From positions 62,001-126,000 of the forward strand of contig JAAROD010000094.1 of assembly GCA_012274445.1 (NCBI GenBank): a stretch of DNA of 64,000 nucleotides. Direction: 5' to 3'. The DNA comes from Sclerotiophoma versabilis (lineage: Eukaryota; Ascomycota; Dothideomycetes; Pleosporales; Didymellaceae). This document shows, piece by piece, positions 23,096 to 33,448 of this stretch. Positions within the stretch are counted from its first letter, which is position 1. Every line of letters starts with the position of its first letter. The position numbers and the translations under genes were made by a program. Under the pieces are notes generated by a model that did not search any database, had not been told where the DNA came from, and saw only the letters and a list, made by a program, of their open reading frames with translations.

Positions 23096-24850
23096 ATGAT
23101 ACGGTTCATGATTGTCGGTTTTACACTCTTCGGGGCTGCTGTTACTAGTGGCCAAGCTTCTGGCCAGTGCAGGGCCTCCCCAGGAGACAAAGCATGGCCT
23201 TCGAAGTCCGACTGGAGCAGTTCCAATAAAACGTTAGGTGGACGTCTCGTTGCAACAGTGCCTCTTGGTATACCATGCCACAGTTGCACCTTCAAAAATG
23301 CTACTTGTGAAAGCCTCAAGGAAGAATGACATCACGAGAAGATTCAGTACATACGGTCCATTTTCTTCGAGATCAGACACTGAGAATCAGAGTTGTGACC
23401 CGTTCCAACCCCGATACCGCCCTTGTGAATTTGGCAACTATGTCAGGTATGCTGTTGATGCCTCTGGGCCTGTGGATGTCCAGCGAGCAATTGCATTCGC
23501 AGCCTCCAAGAGCATCCGCCTTGTTGTTCGCAACACCGGTCATGGTAAGTGCTATGAGATATTCTGGATGACGTTTCCTATCCTGATTGCCTTACAAGAC
23601 TATCTGGGCCGATCCACTAGTGATAGGTTCCCTTGCCGTATGGACGCATCATCTCAGAGAAATCACTCATATCCCAGCTTACAAGGGCTCCAGATACAGC
23701 GGTGCAGCTTTTAAGCTCGGTGCCGGTGTTCAAGGCTGCGAGATTATGGCTGCAGCCCGCGACAAAGGCCTTGTAGTAATTGGTGGCGAGTGCCCGACTA
23801 TCGGCATAGTAGGGCGTTACACCTAAAGAGGAGGCCATTCAGCAATAAGCACGAGCTTTGGACTAGCTGCTGACAACGTTCTCAACTGGGAAGTCGTAAC
23901 AGCAGATGAAAGACTTGTGAACGCCAAGGAAGTGGACAACCCTGACTTGTATTGGGCTTTGAACGGCGGTGGTGGAAGCACGTTCGGTATTGCAATTTCC
24001 ATGACCGTGAAGGCACACAAGGAAACCGTGTTCGGTGGAGCTTCTTTGTCACTTCTCACCACAGACGACGCCCAAGATGTCTTCTACGACGCGATTCAGG
24101 CTTTCCATGAGGAGTTGCCAGCGATTATTGATGCAGGTACCATAGTCGTACAATAATTCACGTCAGCTTTCTTCATGATCTCGCCGCTTGATGCATACAA
24201 CAAAACTGCGGCCGAGGTCAAGACCATCCTTGCGCCCTTCGTTGCTAGGCTCGACGCCAAGACTGTCAACTACACTGTCAGCTACAGCGAGTTTAACACC
24301 TACTACGAGCACTAAAATAATTATTTCGGCCCCTTTCCCTTGGTAACATCCAAGTTGGCATCGCACAGTATGGAACACATTTGATTCCACGAAGCTTCAT
24401 TAGCAGTATCACTGAAACCTGAAAAGCCATCGTGGAGAAGGGCGTGACTTAGATTGGTGTTTGAACAAATGTTCGATCCTTTGGTTCAGAGAAGACGACG
24501 TCCTTTCATCCCGCTTGGAGAGAGACCATTGTCCATGCAACATTCACACTTCTCTGGAACTTCACGGCTCCTTGGTCCGAAGCGATTGAGGCCCCACAAA
24601 AGATGACCAACGTCATCCAACCGCTTACAAAAGCTGAAACTCCAGACAGTGGCTCGTATGTCAATGAGGTTGATTTCAACCAAAAAATTGGCAGACTACA
24701 TTTTGGGGCAGCAACTACAATAAGTTGCCCAGCATCAAGAGGAAGGGGGATCCCTCCAGCCACTTCTACGCTACTGTACGCGTTGGCAGCGAGGCTTGGG
24801 TCGTACAAAATGACGGACGCACGTGCCGAACGGGACAGACAAAACAAAGC
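23096..24850 (+). pseudogene. broken FAD-linked (berberine-bridge-type) oxidoreductase
   Basis: A signal peptide start at 23096 is followed by CRASPGDKAWPSKSDW, then the flavin-binding pattern RNTGH-intron-DYLGRST, a GGECPT block (Cys site), a GGHSAISTSFGLAADN block and WALNGGGGSTFG. One intron (about 23,551-23,597) is still recognisable. The gene is broken by TGA at 23327 (expected Trp), frameshifts near 23,340-23,390 and 23,620, TAA at 23824 (expected Gln in the TQGGGHS box), TAA at 24154, TAA at 24313 and TGA at 24420, plus later stops. Several stops fit C-to-T or G-to-A changes; others do not. The intact gene at 27820-29640 belongs to the same superfamily but is not a close duplicate. Confidence 0.85.
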
Positions 24851-25848
24851 ATGGTTCACGTGGCGTTTCGTCAACACTCTTCAACTCTCATGCTCTTCCT
24901 AGCGCTGGCATGTGGTCGATGGCCTGCTTCTGTGAAGCCTAGGCAAAAGTGTCGCCGCGCTAAATTCGATTCAAGTTTTCGGAACAGAACAACAAAATGC
25001 GTTGGTGCCGTTCGATGGATACCAGCGAACTGGTTGCTCATCTCCGTCCTGCACGTCGAAAAGCTTGCATGTGACAAGGCCAATCCGGCGGCGCTCCTTC
25101 GGCATGTCTTCGTGTATAACTATTCGCCCGAAGATGAATTGGGATTCAAGACAACCAATTGAATGTTGTACGCTTGCGTCTCAGATGTCGTAAGTGGGTT
25201 TCACGTGATGTTTCTTGGTTGCCGCTGGCCTCGGGGCTTCGGGTTTACGGTTGCCAGGGCCAAGCGAATGACCCTCCAACTCCGCGGTGACACCAAATCT
25301 TGCTGTTCCTGCTTCCGCACCCTGGACTCCATGATTGCACCTCACAGCTCAGGCTGCGAAGCTACCCTAGGCTATGGAGCCCTGATCCCGTGGTATACGC
25401 TCCCGGTCTCGACCAAGATCACAGCCTGTACAGAAGGCTTCAACCAGGGAAGCATTTCAAAAGTCAATCCTGCAAAGTTCTGCGTCCTATCCGACACCAA
25501 CTTATGGCGAATACAACTCTGTACGCTCTTTGTTGCGCGTGCGTAAGGTCACTTGTACCCACTCGGCACTGGGCTGTGCGGCTCTCGAGATTTACCTATC
25601 CGCCCTCAAGGATTGCCTTACACCAAACCTTATTTAGAAGGTGCGGCATGGGGTCACCAGGGACGGGCCATCTTACGGGTCGGCTCATTTACTTGCCTGG
25701 TCCGCAGCGGCTCCACCACGACGCGGCACGGAACAATGGCGCATCTGCCGTTCCAATGACACCCCATTCTCTACCTCGAATTACTCTTGTCTCAGACACT
25801 GTTACGCTTCGCAAGACCACTCTCATTGGAAAAGGGTCGCACTCGTAT
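24851..25848. other. no supported gene
   Basis: The plus strand has overlapping open frames (25,163-25,546 and 25,300-26,040) but no domain is recognised. The region may be eroded coding DNA, since a phrase such as GCAALEIYLSALKDC can be read around 25,577-25,621. Function unknown. Confidence 0.35.
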
Positions 25849-27364
25849 TCAAGCCTGACCAATATCGTGCCTGTTGCCGCGTTCCTCGGTCGTAACAGAC
25901 ACCTGTTTGGAAACAATAATCGCACCTTGCGATATTTGTGTGCCAAACATGTTGTTCAGATGTTGTATCTTCACATCACCACTTTCTCTGACGATCCGCT
26001 CCTCGCTCTCGTTGTCGAAAGTCATGTTCGCAGTGGTTAGAGTTCCATGCCGCGGGCCTTTTCTAGCATGACTCGACGCTCCACCACCACCACCAATAGT
26101 CACAAATCCGCTTCCTGGGGTTCTATAGGCCTTGATGTTAATGCTGCTGGAGCGGAGCGTGCTTGGCAGGAAAGGAGCAAGCCAGACTTTGAATAGAGGG
26201 AAGATCATGGGGAGGTTTGTCGTAACGACTGCGATGAAGGTTTCCCTAGTCCCCCATTCTGCTGCCAACTGTCCGCCGTTGGTAGGGTCCTAGGTACGAG
26301 TAAGCAGTATACTGGAACAATATCTATGCAAGGGCGAGGCTGTCCTTCGACAACGACAATTCAGACATGTGTTAGTATTGGAAACGGTACTTACAACGAT
26401 AACATAGATGCTTTTTAGTGTCGCATAAATGATGATTAGAAGACCAGCAGAAAGCACAGATGTGGCTGCCACCTTTTTATAGAGCCGTTAGCTCGACTTC
26501 CACAGCATGGGAATGGGTATAAAGAATAGAAAAATGTCGGTAGACACATTCGAGACGAATGAGACTCAGATGACCGGCTTGGAGATGGCGGGTTGGCAGA
26601 AGTTTCCTGGATCAGGAGCCACCTGCCAATAGTGGCTAAAAGGCCTGCACGAAAGGAAAATGGTCATGATAACGGCCACAAAGGAGGTCACAATAAGGAC
26701 CATTGCAACGTAGATGCGCTTCTGATATGTCCCAAGACCGTTCTACGCGATGTGTATGAGCAACCAAATTTTCACTAAGACAACACACGTACATACTGTG
26801 AGCCGGAAGTAGAAGAAGGCCACACACAGCTTGAGCGTCCAGAGTAGGCAAGGTGCCGTTGTCCAACCCGCCAACTGGATCTTAGATCCGATGACCCTAG
26901 AGTCGATGTCAGACACATCTCTCGCTCTCACATGTTTCCATGCCCATGATAGAGTGTAGTACGAGGCCTTTGCGTACCTCAGTGCGTATTCTGGATCGTC
27001 GTGGGAGAGTGTGCTCCGTTGAGCGTCTGTCATGCCGTTGTTTGCGAGCCCGTGAGTAATGAGGCCTACATGGTGTCCAAGAGTGGTTTGCGCCGTGTAG
27101 ATGAGCTGAAGTCATCCGTTAGCTTGACTGTAGCAAAAGTTTGGCCAGCAAGTTGGCTCTCACAACAGCAAGCCAGATCAAGTAGTCGTCAGCGCGAAGC
27201 TCTCGATAACCGACAGCTGATATTCTAGCATAAGTTCGGAGAATAGTAATCAGAACACCGAAAGCATACAACTTCCAGAGCTCCACTATAGTATTGCTGG
27301 GCATGTTGGTCCCTGACAGTCGGTTTGTTGTCGACCACTGGGTGTATTGAAAGATCTTGTACAT
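25849..27364 (-). pseudogene. broken rhodopsin-domain integral membrane protein (PTH11-like)
   Basis: Read on the minus strand, the pieces are: ELWKLYAFGVLITILRTYAR (near 27,290), an intron, YTAQTTLGHHVGLITHGLANN, a second intron, RVIGSKIQLAGW, then NGLGTYQKRIYVAMVL (about 26,740-26,690), CRPFSHYWQ, a membrane segment and GGQLAAEWGTRETF with a Gly-rich tail. This is the pattern of the fungal Rhodopsin domain family, seven-helix proteins related to PTH11 receptors. Two in-frame stops interrupt it: TGA at 26568-26566 where the family has Trp (PVI*VSF), and TAA at 26490-26488. Splice sites still look usable. The C-terminal 139 residues (26,268-25,849) remain open. Confidence 0.75.
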
Positions 27365-27819
27365 TACAGAGCGAGGTTTTCACATTCACGCCTCGGCACG
27401 AGTTGCCCACACCGTCAACAGTTAATTCGTAATACCTAACTAGCTACTAGCCTATACTTACCCACTTTTTCCTGGACGGCCCGCCTGACTGATCCCAAGA
27501 GAACGAGAACCTTGTCACTTGAATGCATAAGCAAGCCGCTGAACAGCACGTGCATTGCGGCTCGAGAAAAAATGGATCCGCGTCCCTGATTTATTTTTCC
27601 TGCAGTCCCGGAGCACTCGAGCTTGTGTGCGGCATTCTTCATAATGTCCCTAGCTCCGGTTGGAAAGATGCATCCGGCAAACTCGCCACCTGTAAGGGTG
27701 GTATGTCAATTTAAGACGGGCCCGTCCAGATCAATCTCATCTCGAGTTGTATAAAACTAGCTTCCAGGCGCTCTTGAATAGGATTCCAAGCTCTTGAGCC
27801 GTCTTGCACTATTAACAGC
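27365..27819. promoter_or_regulatory. promoter region of the intact FAD oxidoreductase gene
   Basis: TATAAAA at 27750-27756 lies 64 bp upstream of the ATG at 27820. No other feature is recognised. Confidence 0.45.
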
Positions 27820-29640
27820 ATGTTCATACATTTCTTCACTTCATCAGCAATCGCTGCCTGGACTATTGTGTCAGTGCTTCCTGTTGGCTCATGTGGGCCT
27901 TCTGCTCCTCAGAATGTTTTCCCACGAACGACTGCAGCCGGTATTGATACGAAGCCACTTGCTGCTCAGCTTTCTCGTAACGCGCAAATCTATTACCCAG
28001 GGAGCGAATTGTTCATCAACTTCACGGTCCGCTGGTCAAACCTCTCACCTCCTACTCCCAATGTGGTCATTGCGCCGGGCACAGAGAACGATGTTTCTAA
28101 AATCGTAAGGATCTCTTTCAACCTGAATCATAGCGAAGTTGAGAGCTTGCATCCTGACCATACTTTTCTTCAGGTTAAATTTGCGGCCAAGCGCGATATT
28201 CCTATTCTTGCTTACAATGGGCATCATGGAAGTCTGACCAGGTAAATCATCCTCTAGTGTGTTGTTTAACTACAATATATGCTGATTGATTCTCAGTTTG
28301 GGCAAAATGGAATATGGAATCCAGATCTACATGCCTCAATTGAACAGCATCTCCATCGCTAAGAACAAATCATCGGTCACAATTGGCGGCGGCACAAACA
28401 GCAAGAGGCTGACAGATATCCTCTGGGCTGCGGGCAAGCAAACTGGTAGGCATTCCTGAGTCATGACTTACCCTTGTATAATCTCTGAATAATGAGTTAG
28501 TCACCGGGACATGTGAATGCGTCAGTTACCTGGGTCCAGCTTTGGGTGGTGGTCACGGCTGGCTCCAAGGTCACCACGGATTAATATCAGATCAGTTCGA
28601 GTCAATGAACGTCGTTCTTGCAAATGGCGATCTGAAGAAGATTGATGCCAAATCGGATTTATGGTGGGCCATGCAGGGAGCCGGTCATAACTTTGGTATT
28701 GTTACATCCGTCACATCGAAGATCTACGACATTGAGAACATCAACTGGGCAATCGAAACTATCATTTTCAGTGGCGATAAGGTCGAAGCTATCTATAAGG
28801 CTGCCAATGAGGTTTTCATCAACAATGGCACTCAAAGCAATAAGATCCACAACTGGTCTTACTGGCAAAATGATGCTTCGCTCGATGCAGAAAAGGTATG
28901 AAATCCCGTTCAGTACCGAACACTCTCACTGACTGGAAACTTTGTTAAGCCAGTCATCATCATGTACATCATCCAAGAAGGAGTCGAAACTGTGGACGCC
29001 AGATACACAAAACCCTTTCATGATCTCAGCCCGCTCAAATCAACGCCACAATCAGGAACTTACCATGATCTCGGCGCCTGGACCGGGATAGCACTGGACT
29101 CTCCTCCCTGCCAAGACTTCGGCTTCAGCAATCCGAGATTCCCCATCTACACGAAAGCATACAACACAACTGCACAGAAGCAGGCATACGACCTTTACGC
29201 ATCAGCCATCGGCGGTGCAAACTCACCATACACCAACTCGATATTCATGTTTGAAGACTATGCTAGCTCGGGCATTCGCGATCGCTCTGCTGGCGCGTCT
29301 GCATTCGCTTTCCGTGATGCACACATCTTGGCTGCGCCACTCATCATCTATGCCCCTACGAACAAGACGCAAGACGACGCTGTCAAGCAGCTAGGCAGTC
29401 TTCTAAGAGAGATCATCCGTGAGGGTACTGGAAACGAGGAGCTTCATACTTATGTCAACTATGGTAAGTTCTCTAACTCACACGGCAAGTGTTTTTAAGC
29501 TAATGTGGTGCATAGCGTATGGAGATGAGGGTACCAAGAGTTGGTATGGATACGAGACATGGCGTCAGGATCGCCTTAAGGCACTGAAGAAGAAGTATGA
29601 CCCACGAGGCCGATTCTCATACTATGCACCGATCGCTTAA
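27820..29640 (+). CDS. secreted FAD-linked oxidoreductase, berberine-bridge type
   Basis: Six exons (27820-28104, 28174-28241, 28297-28445, 28501-28895, 28950-29463, 29516-29640) splice in frame to 511 residues. All five introns have GT..AG ends and are 51-69 bp. A hydrophobic N-terminus (1-25) suggests secretion. The FAD_binding_4 domain (about 75-245) contains AYNGHHG (H112 at the usual histidyl-flavin position) and GTCECV (C172 at the usual cysteinyl-flavin position), so bicovalent FAD is likely. GGGHGWLQGHHGL and QGAGHNFG follow. The C-terminus ends in the BBE-type motif YDPRGRFSYY. Such enzymes oxidise alcohols, sugars or alkaloid-like metabolites with O2. The substrate is not evident and no synthase is adjacent. 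A pseudogene of the same superfamily lies 3 kb upstream. Confidence 0.88.
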
Positions 29641-31057
29641 TAGTGAGCAAATTCATGGCAAAGATCACGATAATGAATAGACGTTATCGATTCAAGAGAA
29701 AAATTCCGCAAGAGGTACGATTTCTCGATTGCCCACAGTACTCGTATCAATCTCAGGGTGAAGTTGATCATCTTGTCCCTACATCAATGCAAGGAGCCGG
29801 ATGTTTCGCGTGCTAGTCGGTTTTTTACACTATCATCAGCAAGGTGGTATCATTTCAAGAGATCACCCTAAGTGCTCCAGGAGAGATCGTAGCATATAAA
29901 TCGCGGTGGCAATCTTTGCTTTGCACGTGCCAATTTCGATCAGCATGATAACTGATCACAACAACATCAGAACACCCCCGGTAACTCCAGAGAATGGTAA
30001 CCGCAAGGAAAGGCGTAGATGCTTCTGAAGCATCGTGATGGCAGAGTGAAGATAGTATGGGCAGTGGGAATATAGGTTTGGAGTCATGTACAACACCAGG
30101 TCCTCCTTCATGCCGCTGACATATTCTTGTGTTGTTGCGCTCCGGTCCACCTCCTTCATGATGCCCGCAATAAACATTCATAGCAGGAGAAATCAATTAA
30201 ACTTGGTACGTGGTAGATTCTCTTCATTAGGAACTGCAGATGACAGCAGCCGAAGCCTAACATTTGAATTTCGTAGCGGAAAACGGTAGCTACCCTGACA
30301 TTGTGCCGCGAAGCGAAGTCTATCATCATAACTGCGCCTCACTATGAAGCTGGGGCACGATGATACTGCTCTAAAGATGCCTCAAGCCTATCTCGATAAA
30401 GGCACAGCTGTCATGTAGGAATCTTCCGATGCCGATCGGACTCTTTTTGGGCACTATAGGATGCTGGCGAAGGTGTCGCAGCGGAATGGTTGACAAGTAA
30501 TTTGCGTTACGCCAGCTTATTGGCTTCCGTCGCTGAGTCTACTGCATTTTGAATCAGTCACTCTTGTTTTCGCTTCTCAATTTTATCGCTCCAGATCATG
30601 TAATATCAGTCTAACGCTCCGCAGCATGATCGTAGGAACAATAGCATTACAACTTCGATGATCGAGACTAATTCATCGATGCGCGTTCATGCCTGCTTCA
30701 GAAGATAGTTCCCAATTGACCACTTGGACGCACACTGACAAACCATGGCTTTATAAGGTGCTTGAGCGATACAAGCAAATATGAAAAAATGGAAACAAGA
30801 CTGTGAGATCATTGCAGGAGGTCGAAGAGTTTGTTTGCACCAACGTAACACTATTAACGGATATCCATGAAAGGTAACAGAAACACCAGCTAACATCTAA
30901 CACATGTCACTACGCACACGAATCTTTTTGAATTCTGATGCTGTTATTCTTTGACAATATCTGTCCATGCACGTCGCTACGATCGGGTTATAGTCACTAC
31001 TGTAACTTCACAACGACCTGAGTCTTGTCGTCTTGAGCACGTTAGTTATTGGAGCGG
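29641..31057. other. gene-poor spacer, nothing supported
   Basis: Only short open frames occur here (for example minus 29,956-30,177) and no domain is recognised. Confidence 0.45.
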
Positions 31058-31426
31058 CTATCGAGTGCAAATTGATTTACCTCCAAGAAGATCTGCAAAG
31101 ATTTTGTCATCCTCCAACATCAAAGACGCGCCCTCAAACTTCAGCTGGATATTATCGCCATCTTGGTGAGCAACGACTGGCTTCACCCTCTTGTGATCAT
31201 CTGCGCCAGACTTGAACCAGTACACCTCCTTTGGCAACATGCTTCGATTTTCGGTCTTATTCCTTCCCATTACCCAATCTCCGTGCTGCAGAAAGCCGTT
31301 CTTGAGTGTGAACACTGCTGCTTCAGATCCCGTCTTTGCCTGTGTCTTGTCTTCTACGCTGTTGCCTAAGTTCGCGATGGGAGCGCCGTTGAGTTCGATT
31401 GTGAAAGGCTTGTCGAGGCTGTCCAT
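31058..31426 (-). CDS. small uncharacterised protein, 122 residues
   Basis: A minus-strand frame from ATG at 31426 encodes 122 residues starting MDSLDKPFTIELNGA. An upstream in-frame extension to 31720 exists but has poor protein character, so the internal ATG is chosen. The sequence has a repeating beta-strand character (FTLKNGFLQHGDWVMGR, YWFKSG, IQLKFEGASLMLEDDKIFADL) without signal peptide or membrane segment. It resembles short conserved fungal proteins of unknown function in which a GDWVxGR block is followed by QLKFxGAxLxxEDDKxFADL. Function unknown. It lies alone in gene-poor DNA. Confidence 0.55.
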   Translation of the reverse strand: MDSLDKPFTIELNGAPIANLGNSVEDKTQAKTGSEAAVFTLKNGFLQHGDWVMGRNKTENRSMLPKEVYWFKSGADDHKRVKPVVAHQDGDNIQLKFEGASLMLEDDKIFADLLGGKSICTR

Positions 31427-32637
31427 GTTTCCGAGAGTGGGTGATGACAAGAGTCGTGGAAGGCTGATCGTCGACAGGAAGACGAAGGCACGCTCCAAAT
31501 CTACTAACATTAGGTGGGAATTATGGTTACTGACAAACAGTTGGCGTGAGTGACTTGCTGGTAGTTGTTCGATGCGTTGATCGTCATCCATAGCCGCCGC
31601 CACCAGGCGACATTGCAGGGGTGTGAGTAGGCAGCCAATCACAGTGTGAATCTGGCACCTGCCAACACCGGTAATGATTAGCGTAGGAGCCCCCTTGCGA
31701 AGATTCGGTGGGAGCTCCATCGGCAGATTGTTAGGTTATCGCGAAGCCTAGCTTGGCATTGCTTTTGGATTGCCTGATCAGTCGTAGAGCTGCGGCACTT
31801 CAGGTGCTTACCTCGACTTCCAAGACCACTAAGTCTCGTACTCGACGTCCATTCGACAGCTCCGATGATAACATCTTCTGATATCGCTTTGCCAAGCTTT
31901 AAGGTAATCTATAGGAACAGTACAAGCGATCGTTTTGGGCAGGTCTGTTTGCGTCGGGGTTTTCCTTGCAGCTTGCCGGACGTTTCATTGCAAGGGTCTT
32001 CCCTTCGCTTACCTGCAGATCTCCCAGCGTCAGTTTGCAGGATGGCAATGCTGTTTCAGGACGTACTTGGTCAGCCCAGTGAGAGTAGAGCTGTTCTATG
32101 AAATTCGAGGTCTAAGCGCTGCTTCATCTCTTCTTCACGTCGAGTACGAAGCTTGCGCGCCCCTGGGAAAGGAGAACTGAATTTACGACTCAGAATTATA
32201 TAGTCATTTATACATGGATCAAGCATCAGTGGGGGTGTAGAGTGGTCCTATCAAGTCACACTTGCATGCTAAGTATAACAGCCCGAGCAAGTCCCGCCGC
32301 TTGAGCACGCCATTCCACAGGAGCTTCCTCTTTAGCCTTCGTTGCATGTACCTGTAGAGGGGAATGAATCAGATAACGGCCTTACATTCGCAGAACTATA
32401 CTTTATCTTGTCTTCGCCAAACTCCGAGTTGGGAAGGACAATGAACAACACCAGCTTGGCGGTCTTGGTGCTATCAGAATTGCCGAAAGGGTTGGTTGGT
32501 TGAGACAGACGATGGTTTGTCAATAAGGTTCACATGGAATAGTATAAGTATGACGGGAATCGTCTCTCCTTAACAAACATCCACTCGCTGATCCTCTTCC
32601 AACACTCACTACCATCACTCCCGAGCACCCTTTCAAG
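31427..32637. other. intergenic, divergent promoters
   Basis: This separates the small minus-strand protein from the trypsin gene. No other gene is supported. The last 100 bp form the promoter and leader of the protease. Confidence 0.45.
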
Positions 32638-33448
32638 ATGCAGTACAAGGCATTCCTCGCTGGCCTCATGGCCTCCGCAGTCTCTGCTGCTCCCACTCCC
32701 CAGGACTCTGTTGACATTGTTGGTGGAACAACCGCTCAAGCTGGCGACTTCCCCTTCATTGTCAGTCTGCAGCGTAGCGGCTCGCACTTCTGTGGTGGTT
32801 CCCTTCTGGACTCACGCACTGTCGTCACCGCAGCTCACTGCACCGTCGGCCAGACTGCTTCATCCCTCACTGTCCGTGTTGGAAGCTTGGTAATACAATT
32901 CCAAATCTCATGGAGAAGATCAAGCTGACTGATTATAGAACCGCAACTCTGGAGGAACTCTCGTCCGCGTCTCCTCCGTCAAGGTGCACCCTAGTTTCTC
33001 CAGCTCGACCCTCAACAACGATGTTGCCATCTGGAAGCTCGCCACCGCGGTTCCCACCAGCTCCACCATCAAATACGCTACTCTTCCCGCCTCCGGCTCT
33101 GACCCCGCCGCTGGAACCATTACCACCGTTGCCGGCTGGGGTACTCTGAGCTCAGGTGGTTCTTCCCCCACTGATCTCCGCAAAGTTGACGTTCCCATCA
33201 TCTCTCGCGCTACCTGCCGCAACAACTACAGCGTCGCTGAAATTACTGACAACATGTTTTGTGCCGGTGTTGCTGCTGGTGGCAAGGACTCTTGCCAGGG
33301 TGACAGCGGTGGTCCTATCATCAACGCTTCTACCCGCCAGCTAGTTGGTCTTGTTTCATGGGGTGAGGGCTGTGCTCAGGCTGGTAAGCCTGGTGTGTAC
33401 GCCCGTGTCGGTACCCTTCTTCCCTTCATCACTGCCAACCTGGGTTAA
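32638..33448 (+). CDS. secreted trypsin-like serine protease (S1)
   Basis: Two exons (32638-32889, 32939-33448) with a 49-bp intron encode 253 residues. A signal peptide (1-17) and short propeptide precede the mature N-terminus IVGG at 27. The catalytic triad is complete: TAAHC (H67), NNDVAIW (D112) and GDSGGP (S207). D201 in KDSCQGDSGGP marks cleavage after Lys/Arg. Cys residues at 52/68, 177/192 and 203/229 fit the conserved disulphides. Fungal trypsins of this size are extracellular and are common in plant-associated Pleosporales, where they help digest host protein. The gene is intact and shows no RIP changes. Confidence 0.93.

Noticed and set aside
24851..26040. Overlapping plus-strand frames as a gene
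   Set aside because: No domain is recognised and the 3' part overlaps the rhodopsin-domain pseudogene on the other strand.
31427..31720. N-terminal extension of the 122-residue protein
   Set aside because: The extension has no conserved look and a natural ATG precedes the structured part.
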